64,000 nucleotides of DNA from Liolophura sinensis (lineage: Eukaryota > Mollusca > Polyplacophora > Chitonida > Chitonidae). How positions within the stretch are numbered: the first letter of the stretch is position 1; each line of letters begins with the position of its first letter. Below are positions 22,316 to 30,586 of this stretch, in pieces. The notes beneath the pieces are model-generated. The model was not told the origin of the DNA and did not search any database. It saw only the letters and a program-made list of their open reading frames with translations. The stretch covers positions 17,869,127-17,933,126 of the forward strand of contig NC_088297.1 of NCBI RefSeq assembly GCF_032854445.1. Reading direction: 5' to 3'. The position numbers and the translations under genes are program-made.

Positions 22316-23399
22316 ATGGATCGACGCTATCATGATTTTTTGGGGATTGCCCGGGACGAAAGCTGGGAGTTAACAACATTGTCAGAAGGAGAAGAAGAAG
22401 TGGGGGGTGGAGAGGATAATAACACCATTACCCCCACCCCATCGTCAAGCACCGTGGGTGGGATCAGAAGAGTAGGGCTGGGACGAGCGGGATTGGAACA
22501 AATAATCACCAGCCGGGGGATGTCCACCACCACCACCCCGGTCAACCCAGGGACACCCCGACCCCTCGGGCAACATCGGCTCCAGCTCACTCAAACCGTC
22601 CTGGAACGTTTTCTTTGACGGACGAAGAAGGGGCGGGGTATCGGACGGGGACTCCCCCGGCGACTCGCCATGGAGGAGGAGGAGGAGGAAGGTTCGAACC
22701 CAGGACGTAGCGGTGCCAGTAACAGTGGTACAGAAGCGCACCCACAACAACAACAAGGACAGCCGGATCGGGAGAGTTCGCCTATGTGGCTGACAAGTCG
22801 TCGGGGTCGACCCCGAGTTCATGTCCCACCCCAGCCTCGGGGTGGTGACACCCGCCGTGGGGGTGAAGAACAGTCTTCGCCCCTAGCAGGACCATTACCA
22901 TCAACACCAGCTAGACAAGTGGGGGAGGTTGGAGCTCTGTCCAACAGGAACTTCTTAACCAGCGAGGACCGACAAGCACTTGTAAAATGACATTGAGGAC
23001 CGCTTACGAGCACAGCCTCCCCTGCAGTGGTTATTTATCCCTGCGGCGGTAGGAACATTCCCACTTCCGACACCTCCGGGGTCGACCCCACCACCACCAC
23101 CACCGACGACAACAAACCCGGCATCACCACCACCACCACCACCACCACCATCACCAGGGCGAGGCGCAGGTGAGGAAATTGCCGCGTCCCCGGGGGGTAG
23201 AGGGGGACGCACTGGCGGTTTTCCGACACGTGAGTGTCGGATTTGTTATGAAAGACCGTCAGATGTGTGTCTCTCACCCTGTGGGCACGCGGCGATTTGC
23301 CTCATTTGCGCCCGAAGGCTAACACCTCAGCGATGTCCGTTTTGTAATTTGTATATAACGCGTATTATCCGTTTTTTTATTAATTGTGAATCGTTTTAA
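22316..23399 (+). pseudogene. RING-finger E3 ligase gene inside element A, frameshifted
   Basis: Plus-strand gene antisense to the zinc-finger/polymerase unit. ATG 22,316 opens an acidic, Ser/Thr-rich frame ending at TGA 22,616. The same frame resumes to 22,988 as a Gly/Pro/Arg-rich region. After a one-base shift at about 22,985 a Pro-rich run leads into a C-terminal RING finger. The RING (23,235 to about 23,350) reads ECRICYERPSDVC, SPCGHAAICLICARR and QRCPFCN, spacing C-x2-C-x11-C-x-H-x3-C-x2-C-x8-C-x2-C, close to that of IAP-type RING-HC ligases. A basic, hydrophobic tail of about 20 residues ends at TAA 23,397-23,399. The likely role is ubiquitin transfer, perhaps to counter host defence or cell death (inference from virus IAPs). 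No BIR domain is visible. Confidence 0.7.
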
Positions 23400-23449
23400 T
23401 CGTTTTTATGTTGTTAACCCTCGTATTTGTTGTTTAAAAAAAAGAAAAA

Positions 23450-23935
23450 AGAAAAAAATGGCTGTTTAAAAAAAGAAAAAAGAAAAAAAAGAGCTAAGCA
23501 GCACTTCCAACGGCCCTTTTCGGGGCCAACCAACTCTTCCCGAAAGAGTACTTTCTCAATCTAAGCACTAAAAAAAAAGAAAAAAGAAGCCCACACCAGA
23601 CACAGTCTTCCCATTTTGTAATTGTACAATTGTACTTGTTCTGATATTTTATCCCAAATCCTCAAAGTCTTCCTAACCTTCTGCTCCACCTAATTCATGC
23701 CCAGCCTGAAACAAACAATCCACTGTTTTCTCTATCTATATCTACATCTCATTGTCTTGTGTATATGTATAATATATTGGTGTTACTTAAAAAAAAAAAA
23801 AAAAAAAACAAAGAAAAAAGAAACTTCTGCTCCGCCTAATTCATACCCAGCCTGAAACAAACAAACCACTGTTTTCTCTATCTATATCTACATCCCATTG
23901 TCTTGTGTATATGTATAATGTATTGGTATTACTTA
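23450..23935. repeat. A-rich runs and 110-bp direct repeats
   Basis: Holds several AAAAAAGAAAAAAG runs (23,430-23,590, 23,790-23,820). A roughly 110-bp unit starting near CTTCTGCTCC occurs at about 23,678-23,785 and 23,823-23,935. A third partial copy (CTTGTGTATATGTATAATGT) lies at 24,010. It may be 3' UTR of the RING gene. Confidence 0.7.
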
Positions 23936-23937
23936 AA

Positions 23938-24007
23938 AACTACTCTAGTCTACTACACGCTAGTATACACATATACACCCCGCGGTGTGGAAAAAATCCA
24001 CCAAATT
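23938..24007. repeat. internal copy of terminal-repeat segment
   Basis: CTACTCTAGTCTACTACACG and CCCCGCGGTGTGGAAAAAAT match 25,537-25,600 of the right terminal repeat in the same orientation. A piece of the terminal repeat therefore lies 1.5 kb inside the element. Confidence 0.75.
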
Positions 24008-24083
24008 TCTTGTGTATATGTATAATGTATTGCTGTTACTTATGTATTTCAATGCAGGCTGGTTGGGAGGTAGACAGGCAGGT

Positions 24084-24222
24084 CAGCCGGTGCAGGGTAG
24101 GCTTGTCAGTATTAGACATATACATAGCAGGCGAGCTGAACACCAACCCCGGCTGACAACAATGTAGCGTCACGCGCACAGCTCTGCCATGCGGACGATT
24201 CTGTACGAAACGCGCGGGAAAA
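24084..24222 (+). repeat. 140-bp direct repeat, copy 2
   Basis: Partner of 21,978-22,117. The pair brackets the RING gene in direct orientation about 2.1 kb apart. Confidence 0.8.
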
Positions 24223-24732
24223 TGTAGCCGAGATGGATATACGAAAACACGATGTATAGACAGTGCATCAAAAGTGAAGTAAAGCAAACCCTTTATCAGT
24301 CTGATGTATACACTCGCCTTGTCTACATGGACAGCGAATCGGGATTATAATGCTCTACTGGTTTTGTTAGTTCTTTGTGGGTTCTTTCAAATAACCGACC
24401 CGTCTATAAGGTCAAATATTCCGGCCTAGAGGTACGCGAACAAATGGCCCAGAAAATAAATAACATTCTTGATGAGAATCAAAAGGCATATAACCAACCC
24501 GTTAGTAGGTCACTCAGCCCGAGCGGGGCACAATGACTCGGTCACCGTACATGTTTGTTTACATATTACGACGTCATAACATACATCATAATACGTTATC
24601 GCCAGCCAAGGCAGGGGGAAAGGGAGAAAGGGGTGAGGGCTGTGAGGGAGGCTCGTGGTTTAGTAGGTCACTCAGCCTGAGCGGGGAGGAAAAAAATAAA
24701 AAAATAAAATAATAATAAAAAAAAGAACTTAC

Positions 24733-25142
24733 CAGGCCGTGTTTCCCACGTTGATGGGTCCGCCAATCCCACAACCGGTAGTAAGACTTCTCGCAGTCTT
24801 CACAATGCCACACACGTTCTTTTTTGTTGCCATGCCGCTGTTGATGGCGGATCAAATTTTCTCGGCGAAAAAACGCCCGGTCACAAGTCGGACAGGTGAA
24901 TTTTTGTTTGTCTGGGGCTGGTGCCGGAGCCAGCTATCCCGCCTGATAAAGTGCTTGGCGCACACCCAGCAGGTCAGTGTCTTCTCCGTCTTCTTCTTCT
25001 CCTTATCGTCGTGTTGTGTTTGGTGATGTCGTCGCCTGTTATCGGGTCGGGTGAATCCTCGTTCACACACCCCGCAGGTAAATATCTTCTTCTCCTCCAA
25101 CTTCTTCTTCTTCATATTACCCTCGAAATCCTCTCGATCCAT
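24733..25142 (-). pseudogene. C2H2 zinc-finger exon of element A
   Basis: Starts at ATG 25,142 (MDREDFEGN), about 175 bp inside the right terminal repeat. It has a Lys-rich leader and four fingers: FTCGVCERGFTRPDNRRRHH; LTCWVCAKHFIRRDSWLRH (last ligand His replaced by Thr in HQPQT); FTCPTCDRAFFRRENLIRHQ; WHCEDCEKSYYRLWDWRTHQ. A frameshift between fingers 2 and 3 (about 24,900) breaks this copy. The exon ends at GGCCTG|GTAAGT. Homologous exons occur at 38,454-38,841 and 55,604-55,753 with the donor in the same place. It probably gives DNA binding, for example origin or terminal-repeat recognition, either alone or fused to the polymerase by splicing. Confidence 0.8.
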
Positions 25143-25317
25143 CGTCGCTTGTTTACTCGTTCGCTCGCTCGCTCGGTGTCTTGAGGTGAAGTGATCTGCT
25201 ACTGCTACACCTGTCTTTTTGTACCTGAGACACGCGTAGTGATACATAACCGCACCACGCCCATTACCATCCGCGCACGCGAAATAGTCCCCTTACATAA
25301 GTGAAAGTAGTCCCCTT

Positions 25318-25735
25318 ACATAAACCGATCGGTTCATTTTTCCCCCGTCTCCTCACGGATAGGCCCGTTTTGCGGATCCTCCATTGGGGCGTTTTGGGGC
25401 AAATCCGGCTCACCCATTGGTCCGTTTTGGCGCCAGGGAGCTCTTTTCGAGCTGTCCCACTCAACTTTACAAGCCGACGTTTTGCCTCTTTTTTTCCCTA
25501 TACCCCTACATTCTACGGTTATACTGTTATACTATACTCTAGTCTACTACACACATCACATATGCCCCGCGGCGTGGAAAAAAACCACCAAACTTCCCCA
25601 GCGAAGGGGTGACGTCACATCTGCCAGCCCTTTGGGCTGGCAGGTGTGACGTCACCACCAACCTGCCCAGCCTCGGCAACTGGGCATCAACACCCTCCAC
25701 CTCAATGCGACACCAAAACCACATTCTCAACTACT
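25318..25735 (-). repeat. element A right inverted terminal repeat
   Basis: Reverse complement of 13,642-14,097 with some differences and a few indels. Contains CCCATTGGTCCGTTTTGGCG at 25,412 and the hairpin 25,608-25,656. The outermost bases are ...CAACTACT. Confidence 0.9.
25608..25656. promoter_or_regulatory. hairpin with TGACGTCA sites, right terminal repeat
   Basis: Arms of 23 bp with a single mismatch and a TTT loop. It is the same structure as 13,754-13,802. Confidence 0.75.
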
Positions 25736-25741
25736 CTAATT
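25736..25741. repeat. target-site duplication, right of element A (CTAATT)
   Basis: Matches CTCATT at 13,636-13,641 except at one base. Confidence 0.8.
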
Positions 25742-27232
25742 TTCCTTGAACTACACAATTTGCATAGCCTGGATTTGGGCATGGATGTGAGACAATGTGA
25801 CCGACCGGCACTGTCCTTCTGTAATACTTCATGTCGCCTTTTCCGTCTGTGCTGCCCGACAAGTTGTTTTGCCAAATTTTGTCGAAACTCCAGTTGACAC
25901 ATTTCTTTCACCCGACCAGTTTTGCTTTTCATCTGGTGATTCGGAGACTCCCGCATAAGAATGAAAGAGCATGCCACTGCTGTGTCAAACAAAAACCAGG
26001 ACAGGTACTTCCAAAACTTTTTGGAGCGACGAGTAGCGGAATATTGCATATGTAGCCGATCTCCGTGGTCGACAACATTCATGTGCTTGTTGTAGTTCTC
26101 CACAACTTCAGGGGTCTTTATTTCTGCATGCGTTCCATCCTTCTGTTTTCGTTGGACACTCACTGTGACAGTTGGATGAGAATTAGCTGACAAGAAGTTT
26201 ACATGTCGATTGTCGTACCAGCAGGCTGCCACAAAGTTTTCTTTCTGCTAGAGTTTAATCGACCCTTTTTGTTTCGGCAGACAGTTTTTGTGTAGTGCAT
26301 CAGGTCACACCTTTCTGTGAAGTCTATAGGCGCCACAAGCATACAGACCATCCTTCAGCAAGTCTTGATACAGTTGGGGACTGGAAACGTAAACTGACTG
26401 TCCATGTAAGTGTGGTTACTTTTACCGGACAATACCTGGGTCAAATCCCATACAATCCTCGAGGCCAAACCAACTTCTCTGTCTGTATTTTGTTTGCCAG
26501 TGTATACCTGCATCTGGTACACATACCCATTGCTACTATCTGCTAACTCCCAGGTTTTGCACGTAAGTACTGTCGAAACGGAATCATGGCTTCGCCTAAC
26601 TTGACACTTTCGTGTGGTCGATAGTTTTCCACTAACCGTCTCTGCACAATACCGAAGACAGGCCGGACAAGACGTATTTTGTCATGGTTCGCGTCTCCCC
26701 TGAATCAATGTAGTGAAAATACTACAAGATTTTCTCGAAGCTGTCTCTGGCCATGATAATTGGTATGGAGGGTACTTTGAAGAGCTGATCAGTTGACCGA
26801 TACTGCTTGTATGTAGGCAATTGTATGATAGACATAACCACATAAAAGCCCAAAAATGCTTTCATTTCCTGGGTTGTTACAGGATTCCATCTGTTGTCAG
26901 ATTTTTTTTCTCAATACACTACTAGGCATACAGGTGGGTCAGATCCACCAAAAGAGTATATAATTGTTCAGTGAATGTGAGATTGAGAAAATCCAGCTCT
27001 GTACTTTCGTTTGATAGCACATTTATCGGTCCAGTCGGCTGGGTGAAGTCGTTGACAGCAATCTTTTCCAGTCTATCATCCCATCGGATGGGTTCTACTA
27101 CAGGCGTTGTTGTTGTTCTGTTGCCTATCGTATTTCCGACAGCTAGCGGTCGCAGAGCTGACAAAGGGGAGTCATCGCCAACAGATTCACTTTCTGATAC
27201 ACTAATATCTGATTCAGTGTCCCCAGGTTAAG
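25742..27232 (-). pseudogene. piggyBac transposase, copy 1, main part
   Basis: Minus-strand cut-and-paste transposase, with N-terminal similarity at 27,232-26,690 and the C-terminal core open at 26,232-25,742. Features in order: ELDFLNLTFTEQLYTLLVDL (N-terminal helix region); LGEAMIPF, where the first catalytic acid of the family is expected and Glu stands in place of Asp; HTYMDSQFTF (second acid); and NVVDHGDRLHMQYSATRRSKKFW (third acid and the conserved following region). It then enters the C-terminal cysteine finger (CKLCSSRKI), where element A interrupts it. The end lies at 13,560-13,641. At least three stops or frameshifts occur upstream of 26,232. The N-terminus is truncated at 27,232. 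Confidence 0.85.
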
Positions 27233-27486
27233 CGGTATTAGATACAGTTCGAAAATGACGAGCGTTACAGACCCTAACCGATCAGATTATGATTCAAAGT
27301 AGCGGACGATTACATCTTTCCCGTTAATATGTAAAGATCTCATGCTACAAGAGTCGCCATCTATGATGTTACACGTGACATACACGATAGACGGTTACAC
27401 TGGGCAACCAGCGCCATCTATGTTGTTAAATACCAGGTACGTGATAGATATGTACATAGGGATAACAGCGCCGTCTATGTGGTTGA
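27233..27486. repeat. 60-bp tandem repeat beside retroelement fragment
   Basis: Two and a half units of about 60 bp, each starting G(T/C)GCC(A/G)TCTATG, at 27,348-27,485. Short 3' repeats like this are common at the ends of Penelope-like and related retroelements (inference). Confidence 0.6.
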
Positions 27487-27845
27487 TCAAAATGCACATC
27501 GCCAGAGACTCTGAACGCTCTGTCCATACCTGCCAACGACAGTGTTATATTCATTGTAAAATTTGAGAAACTTAAAATGAAGGCGTTTGATGGAGTATCC
27601 TTGACAAACTAGTTTTTGAACTAGCAACTTGTGACGCAGATTAAAGTCATCACAATTAACGCAAGATCTGACAAATGCTACAAGGCGAGATATGTATATG
27701 CCATATGCAGGACCCTTTGGTATATTGCTATCTAAATAAAGATAATTTACAATATCAAAATTGAAATTATCCCTTTTGTCGTAAAGGTGGCGTGAAAGGA
27801 GACCTTTTCTGTCGTTGTACAGGTATAGATCCAAATAAGATGTAC
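27487..27845 (-). pseudogene. retroelement reverse-transcriptase C-terminal fragment
   Basis: A minus-strand open piece reading YLDLYLYNDRKGLLSRHLYD, then NFDIVNYLYLDSNIPKGPAY and GIYISRLVAFVRSCVNCDDF. This pattern of strand, INF-type strand, IP-SPAYG and ISQL helix is common in the C-terminal part of a group of animal RT-bearing elements that I cannot place with certainty (Penelope-like or a related lineage). The fragment sits between two piggyBac copies and lacks the RT catalytic motifs. Confidence 0.5.
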
Positions 27846-27852
27846 CATCAGG

Positions 27853-28508
27853 ACAAAGACGTATTTTGTCATGGTTCGCGTCTCCCCTGACTGGATTTGT
27901 AGTAGAATCAATGTAGAGAAAATACTACAAGATTTTTTCGAAGCTGTCTCTAGTCATGATGATTGGTATGGAGGGTACTTTGAAGAGCTGATCAGTTGAC
28001 CGATACTGCTTGTATGTAGGCAATTGTATGATAGACATAACCACATAAAAGCCCAAAAATGCTTTCATTTCCTGGGTTGTTACAGGATTCCATCTGTTGT
28101 CAGATTTTTTTTCTCAATACACTACTCGGCATATAGGTGGGTCAGATCCACCAAAAGTGTATATAATTGTTCAGTGAATGTGAGATTGAGAAAATCCAGC
28201 TCTGTACTTTCATTTGATAGCACATTTATCGGTCCAGTCGGCTGGGTGAAGTGGTTGACAGCAATCTTTTCCAGTCTATCACCCCATCGGATGGGTTCTA
28301 CTACAGGCGTTGTTGTTGTTCTGTTGCCTATCGTATTTCCGACAGCTAGCGGTCGCAGATCTGACAAAGGGGAGTCATCGCCAACAGATTCACTTTCTGA
28401 TACATTAATATCTGATTCAGTGTCCCATTCCCTGTTAGCAGACGGTCTATCATCGGTTGTGAAGCCTAAACAATCCTCTTCTTCGCTGGACTCGGCCAAC
28501 GAAGCCAT
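27853..28508 (-). pseudogene. piggyBac transposase, copy 2, N-terminal part only
   Basis: Starts at ATG 28,508 (MASLAESSEEEDCLGF), an acidic N-terminus typical of the family, and is open to 28,122. It continues in damaged form to 27,853, where it breaks off at the retroelement fragment. From about 28,430 down it is nearly identical to 27,232-26,690. It supplies the true N-terminus that copy 1 lacks. Confidence 0.8.
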
Positions 28509-29513
28509 GTTGACACTCGAGTGTGTGCGAGTTCAAATATAGAGTTTATTTTTGTTGTGGGTAGGCATTCAAGCCAATAAAAACCACCAAAATACTATTA
28601 AATACAAGCCTAAGACATTCATTACGTGTGTTTTGGTTGGTTTATACTTAAAGACAGTACATTTGAAAGCAAAATATGCACCCAATGAGAAGTGGTGTTA
28701 TATGCGGGTTTAGCCGCTCCTCGGGAAATGAGGTCCTCTTGGCCGTGCGGGTATACCCGCACCTCGGGTTGAGACAGAGCGCTCTGCATGGGGCCTAAGC
28801 CGTGCGTCGGAGTGAATGAGTTACAAGAAGTTCCCTCTCTTCATTCAGCCCCACCGTTACTCTCTGTGGCGGAATAACACGTTCCGCGCCTTCGTCTGGT
28901 TTATTCTGCAGGCCAATTCGATTCCCCTCACATCAATGAAATATCCACATGAAATACCAAGTAGATCAATAAATAGATGTGTGAATGGTTGTCAGTAGAA
29001 TTTAAAAAGGAACACAATATTTGTTTCAATATTTATTACCCGAGGAAAATGTAATTTTTTGGTCGTTAACATAGCCATACATGTACTGTGTACATTGGGG
29101 CAATGGTGTCATCAGATTTGGTCTCCTTGACAAATATTCTCTCAAACACCGTTACCATTGCGTAGGCCTGTGAGATGTCAAAGAGTAATATCCAGATATA
29201 GCATTATCATATTTAAATAGGAAATAAGAAATAGGAAAACAAGGCATGATGAACATTTATAATATTGAACTGAAATGGCGTGTTTTTGTGGCTATTTAGA
29301 TGGACATATAGAGTGTCAATGATACTGTATGAGTAAGCCAAAAAGGTGGGCGTCGACTTTGACGAACTCACGTGACGATTCTTTTCTGGCACAACAACCG
29401 ACAATTTCACAAAAAAGGTAGTAGTGACATCCCATATTGTTATAGACATCTAGCGCCATGCATCGCTTCCAAAATCTGACACTTTCAGATATTTCATCAT
29501 TAAAAATACCAAC
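28509..29513. other. non-coding; GC-rich patch with 18-bp perfect palindrome
   Basis: GTGCGGGTATACCCGCAC at 28,745-28,762 is a perfect palindrome inside a GC-rich patch (28,700-28,900) that differs from its surroundings. It may be the 5' end of a piggyBac-type element, but I could not find the matching terminal repeat. The remainder is AT-rich and intron-like. Confidence 0.4.
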
Positions 29514-29615
29514 CTTTCGTTTCAGATCGCCTGCATAATGTTACAACTAACACTATAAGAATAAGAAGACCGCAAAGACCCCCTAACACTCTTCCTACGA
29601 TCACCAAGGCGTTGG
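29514..29615 (-). CDS. transmembrane exon of Ig-type receptor
   Basis: Minus-strand exon of 102 nt. The reading ALVIVGRVLGGLCGLLILIV continues LVVTLCRRSETK: a hydrophobic helix of about 23 residues followed by basic stop-transfer residues, as in a type I membrane receptor. The acceptor is placed at ATGAAG|CC and the donor at AAAG|GTTGGT. These choices keep the frame with the upstream Ig exon (one base left over) and the tail exon at 11,015 (two bases). A better-looking donor five bases on (GTTG|GTATTT) would break the frame. The helix is clear; the exact borders are less so. Confidence 0.6.
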
Positions 29616-29754
29616 CTTCATTGCACTTTGAGGCCATGCCCGCAATAAAAAATAAACAGCTTAAGTAAGTTTTATGCTCTTCGATTCCATGGAGACATTA
29701 AATGCAGCAGTTAAAGGCTTTAACATCACGGTTGTGCAGATTAAAAAAAATTAC

Positions 29755-30150
29755 CATCTTTCTCCGTTTCTGTGTTTGGCCTGACGGTCAGATCATTCTC
29801 TGTCGATGGCTTCTCAATGACGTCAATGTAAAAGTTGGTACTTGACGTCGGTGTTATGCCGTTGATATCAGAGGTGACGGTCACGGTATAGTTGCCCTCT
29901 TGCGCCTTGCGGACAACGGTCAGTGTCAGTGTGGTGACTGTTCCCGGTAGGCTGACCAGCTAACCGTAGACAAATAGACTGACCGGACCTATATCTTCCT
30001 GGTGAGATTGTAAGGCGTCACTCTCTCCTGTTTTCTCCCATCTTACTCGGACATTGCCGGAGGACGATCGTGCGTATAAAGACACAGATATCGCCTCGGA
30101 ACTTTAAAATTAATCGTCGCCTTCTCTGAGGTTCTGAAACACGGCTGGAG
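29755..30150 (-). pseudogene. Ig-like domain exon with three in-frame stops
   Basis: Minus-strand unit of 396 nt with acceptor CTTTTCAG above 30,150 and donor GATG|GTAATT below 29,755, phase 1 at both ends. Peptide parts are PAVFQNLREGDD, SSSGNVRVRWEKTGESDA, LPGTVTTLTLTVVRKAQEGN and YTVTVTSDINGITPTSSTN. This is an Ig-like fold with the central Trp and the E-x-N-Y-x-V strand but without the usual cysteine pair. The frame holds TAA, TAA and TAG stops in its first half. Because the exon is symmetrical, a transcript could skip it and remain in frame. Either the gene is decaying or this exon is no longer used. Confidence 0.6.
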
Positions 30151-30490
30151 CTGAAAAGAAATGAAGGCAAAAATCACACATTTCAAACATGATGATTGTC
30201 CATTACCAGGTCAACATTTTTTTTTATTTTTATTTTTTATTGGAATACAAGGAAATCCCTGTAAGGATGTTGCGACAGAAGCCATTACCGCAGTGTAGTA
30301 ACCCGAGAGTAAACAAAACAACGATAAATGCCAGTTAATGTTGGTACAATCAGTACATTCTGCCTTGTGTAACGTTTAAAGTAAAAACAAAGTAAAATCA
30401 CACGCAATGATCTGTTCTGTAAGACGAGTGCCTTTAGCTTGACACTGTTTACATACGCTGAGTTCATGGCCTGCTGTCTTCCACTGCCTT
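30151..30490. other. intron or upstream sequence, no gene
   Basis: Lies upstream of the Ig-like exon on the minus strand. I see no coding signal. Confidence 0.4.
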
Positions 30491-30586
30491 AGAATGTTCC
30501 AGAATACGCTCAGTTCGGGGCCTGTTTGTTTACAACAAGTGTTCAAGAATTTTCTTATTCTAGAAAATTCCACCAGTCTATAAAAG
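30491..30586 (+). promoter_or_regulatory. heat-shock-element cluster with TATA box
   Basis: AGAATGTTCCAGAA (30,491-30,504), TTCAAGAATTTTC (30,542-30,554) and TTCTAGAAAATTC (30,558-30,570) are each three alternating nGAAn units with correct 2-bp spacing, the consensus for heat-shock factor trimers. TATAAAAG follows at 30,579-30,586. This is the layout of an inducible hsp-type promoter reading to the right. Confidence 0.65.

Larger units (their letters stand above)
21231..24732 (-). other. predicted intron joining zinc-finger exon to polymerase, element A
   Basis: The donor CTG|GTAAGT at 24,733/24,732 and the acceptor CTTCTATGTTACAG at 21,231 both fall on codon borders, so splicing would join the zinc-finger frame to the polymerase frame. 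Copies B and D keep the donor at the same place and phase, and copy D keeps the acceptor although its start codon there is GTG rather than ATG. The intron houses the antisense RING gene. Confidence 0.6.
13642..25735 (-). mobile_element. element A: Polinton/adintovirus-like element, 12,094 bp, both ends present
   Basis: Bounded by inverted terminal repeats starting AGTAGTTGAGAATGTGG and ending in the exact reverse complement, with a 6-bp target duplication. Contents on the minus strand from the right end are: zinc-finger exon (24,733-25,142), intron, and family B polymerase (18,480-21,239, truncated). On the plus strand there is a RING gene (22,316-23,399). A LINE (about 14,300-18,480) replaces the polymerase 3' end and whatever lay beyond it. 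No capsid, protease, ATPase or integrase gene is left, so this copy depends on others or is dead. Without the LINE it would be about 8 kb, short for the group. Confidence 0.85.

Noticed and set aside
21968-22333. 121-codon minus frame upstream of the RING gene
   Set aside because: It crosses the promoter repeat and has no resemblance to any family.
24100-24156. GELNTNPG next to a stop, recalling a 2A-type peptide
   Set aside because: The final Pro is missing, the frame has no gene around it, and the sister copy at 22,030 differs.
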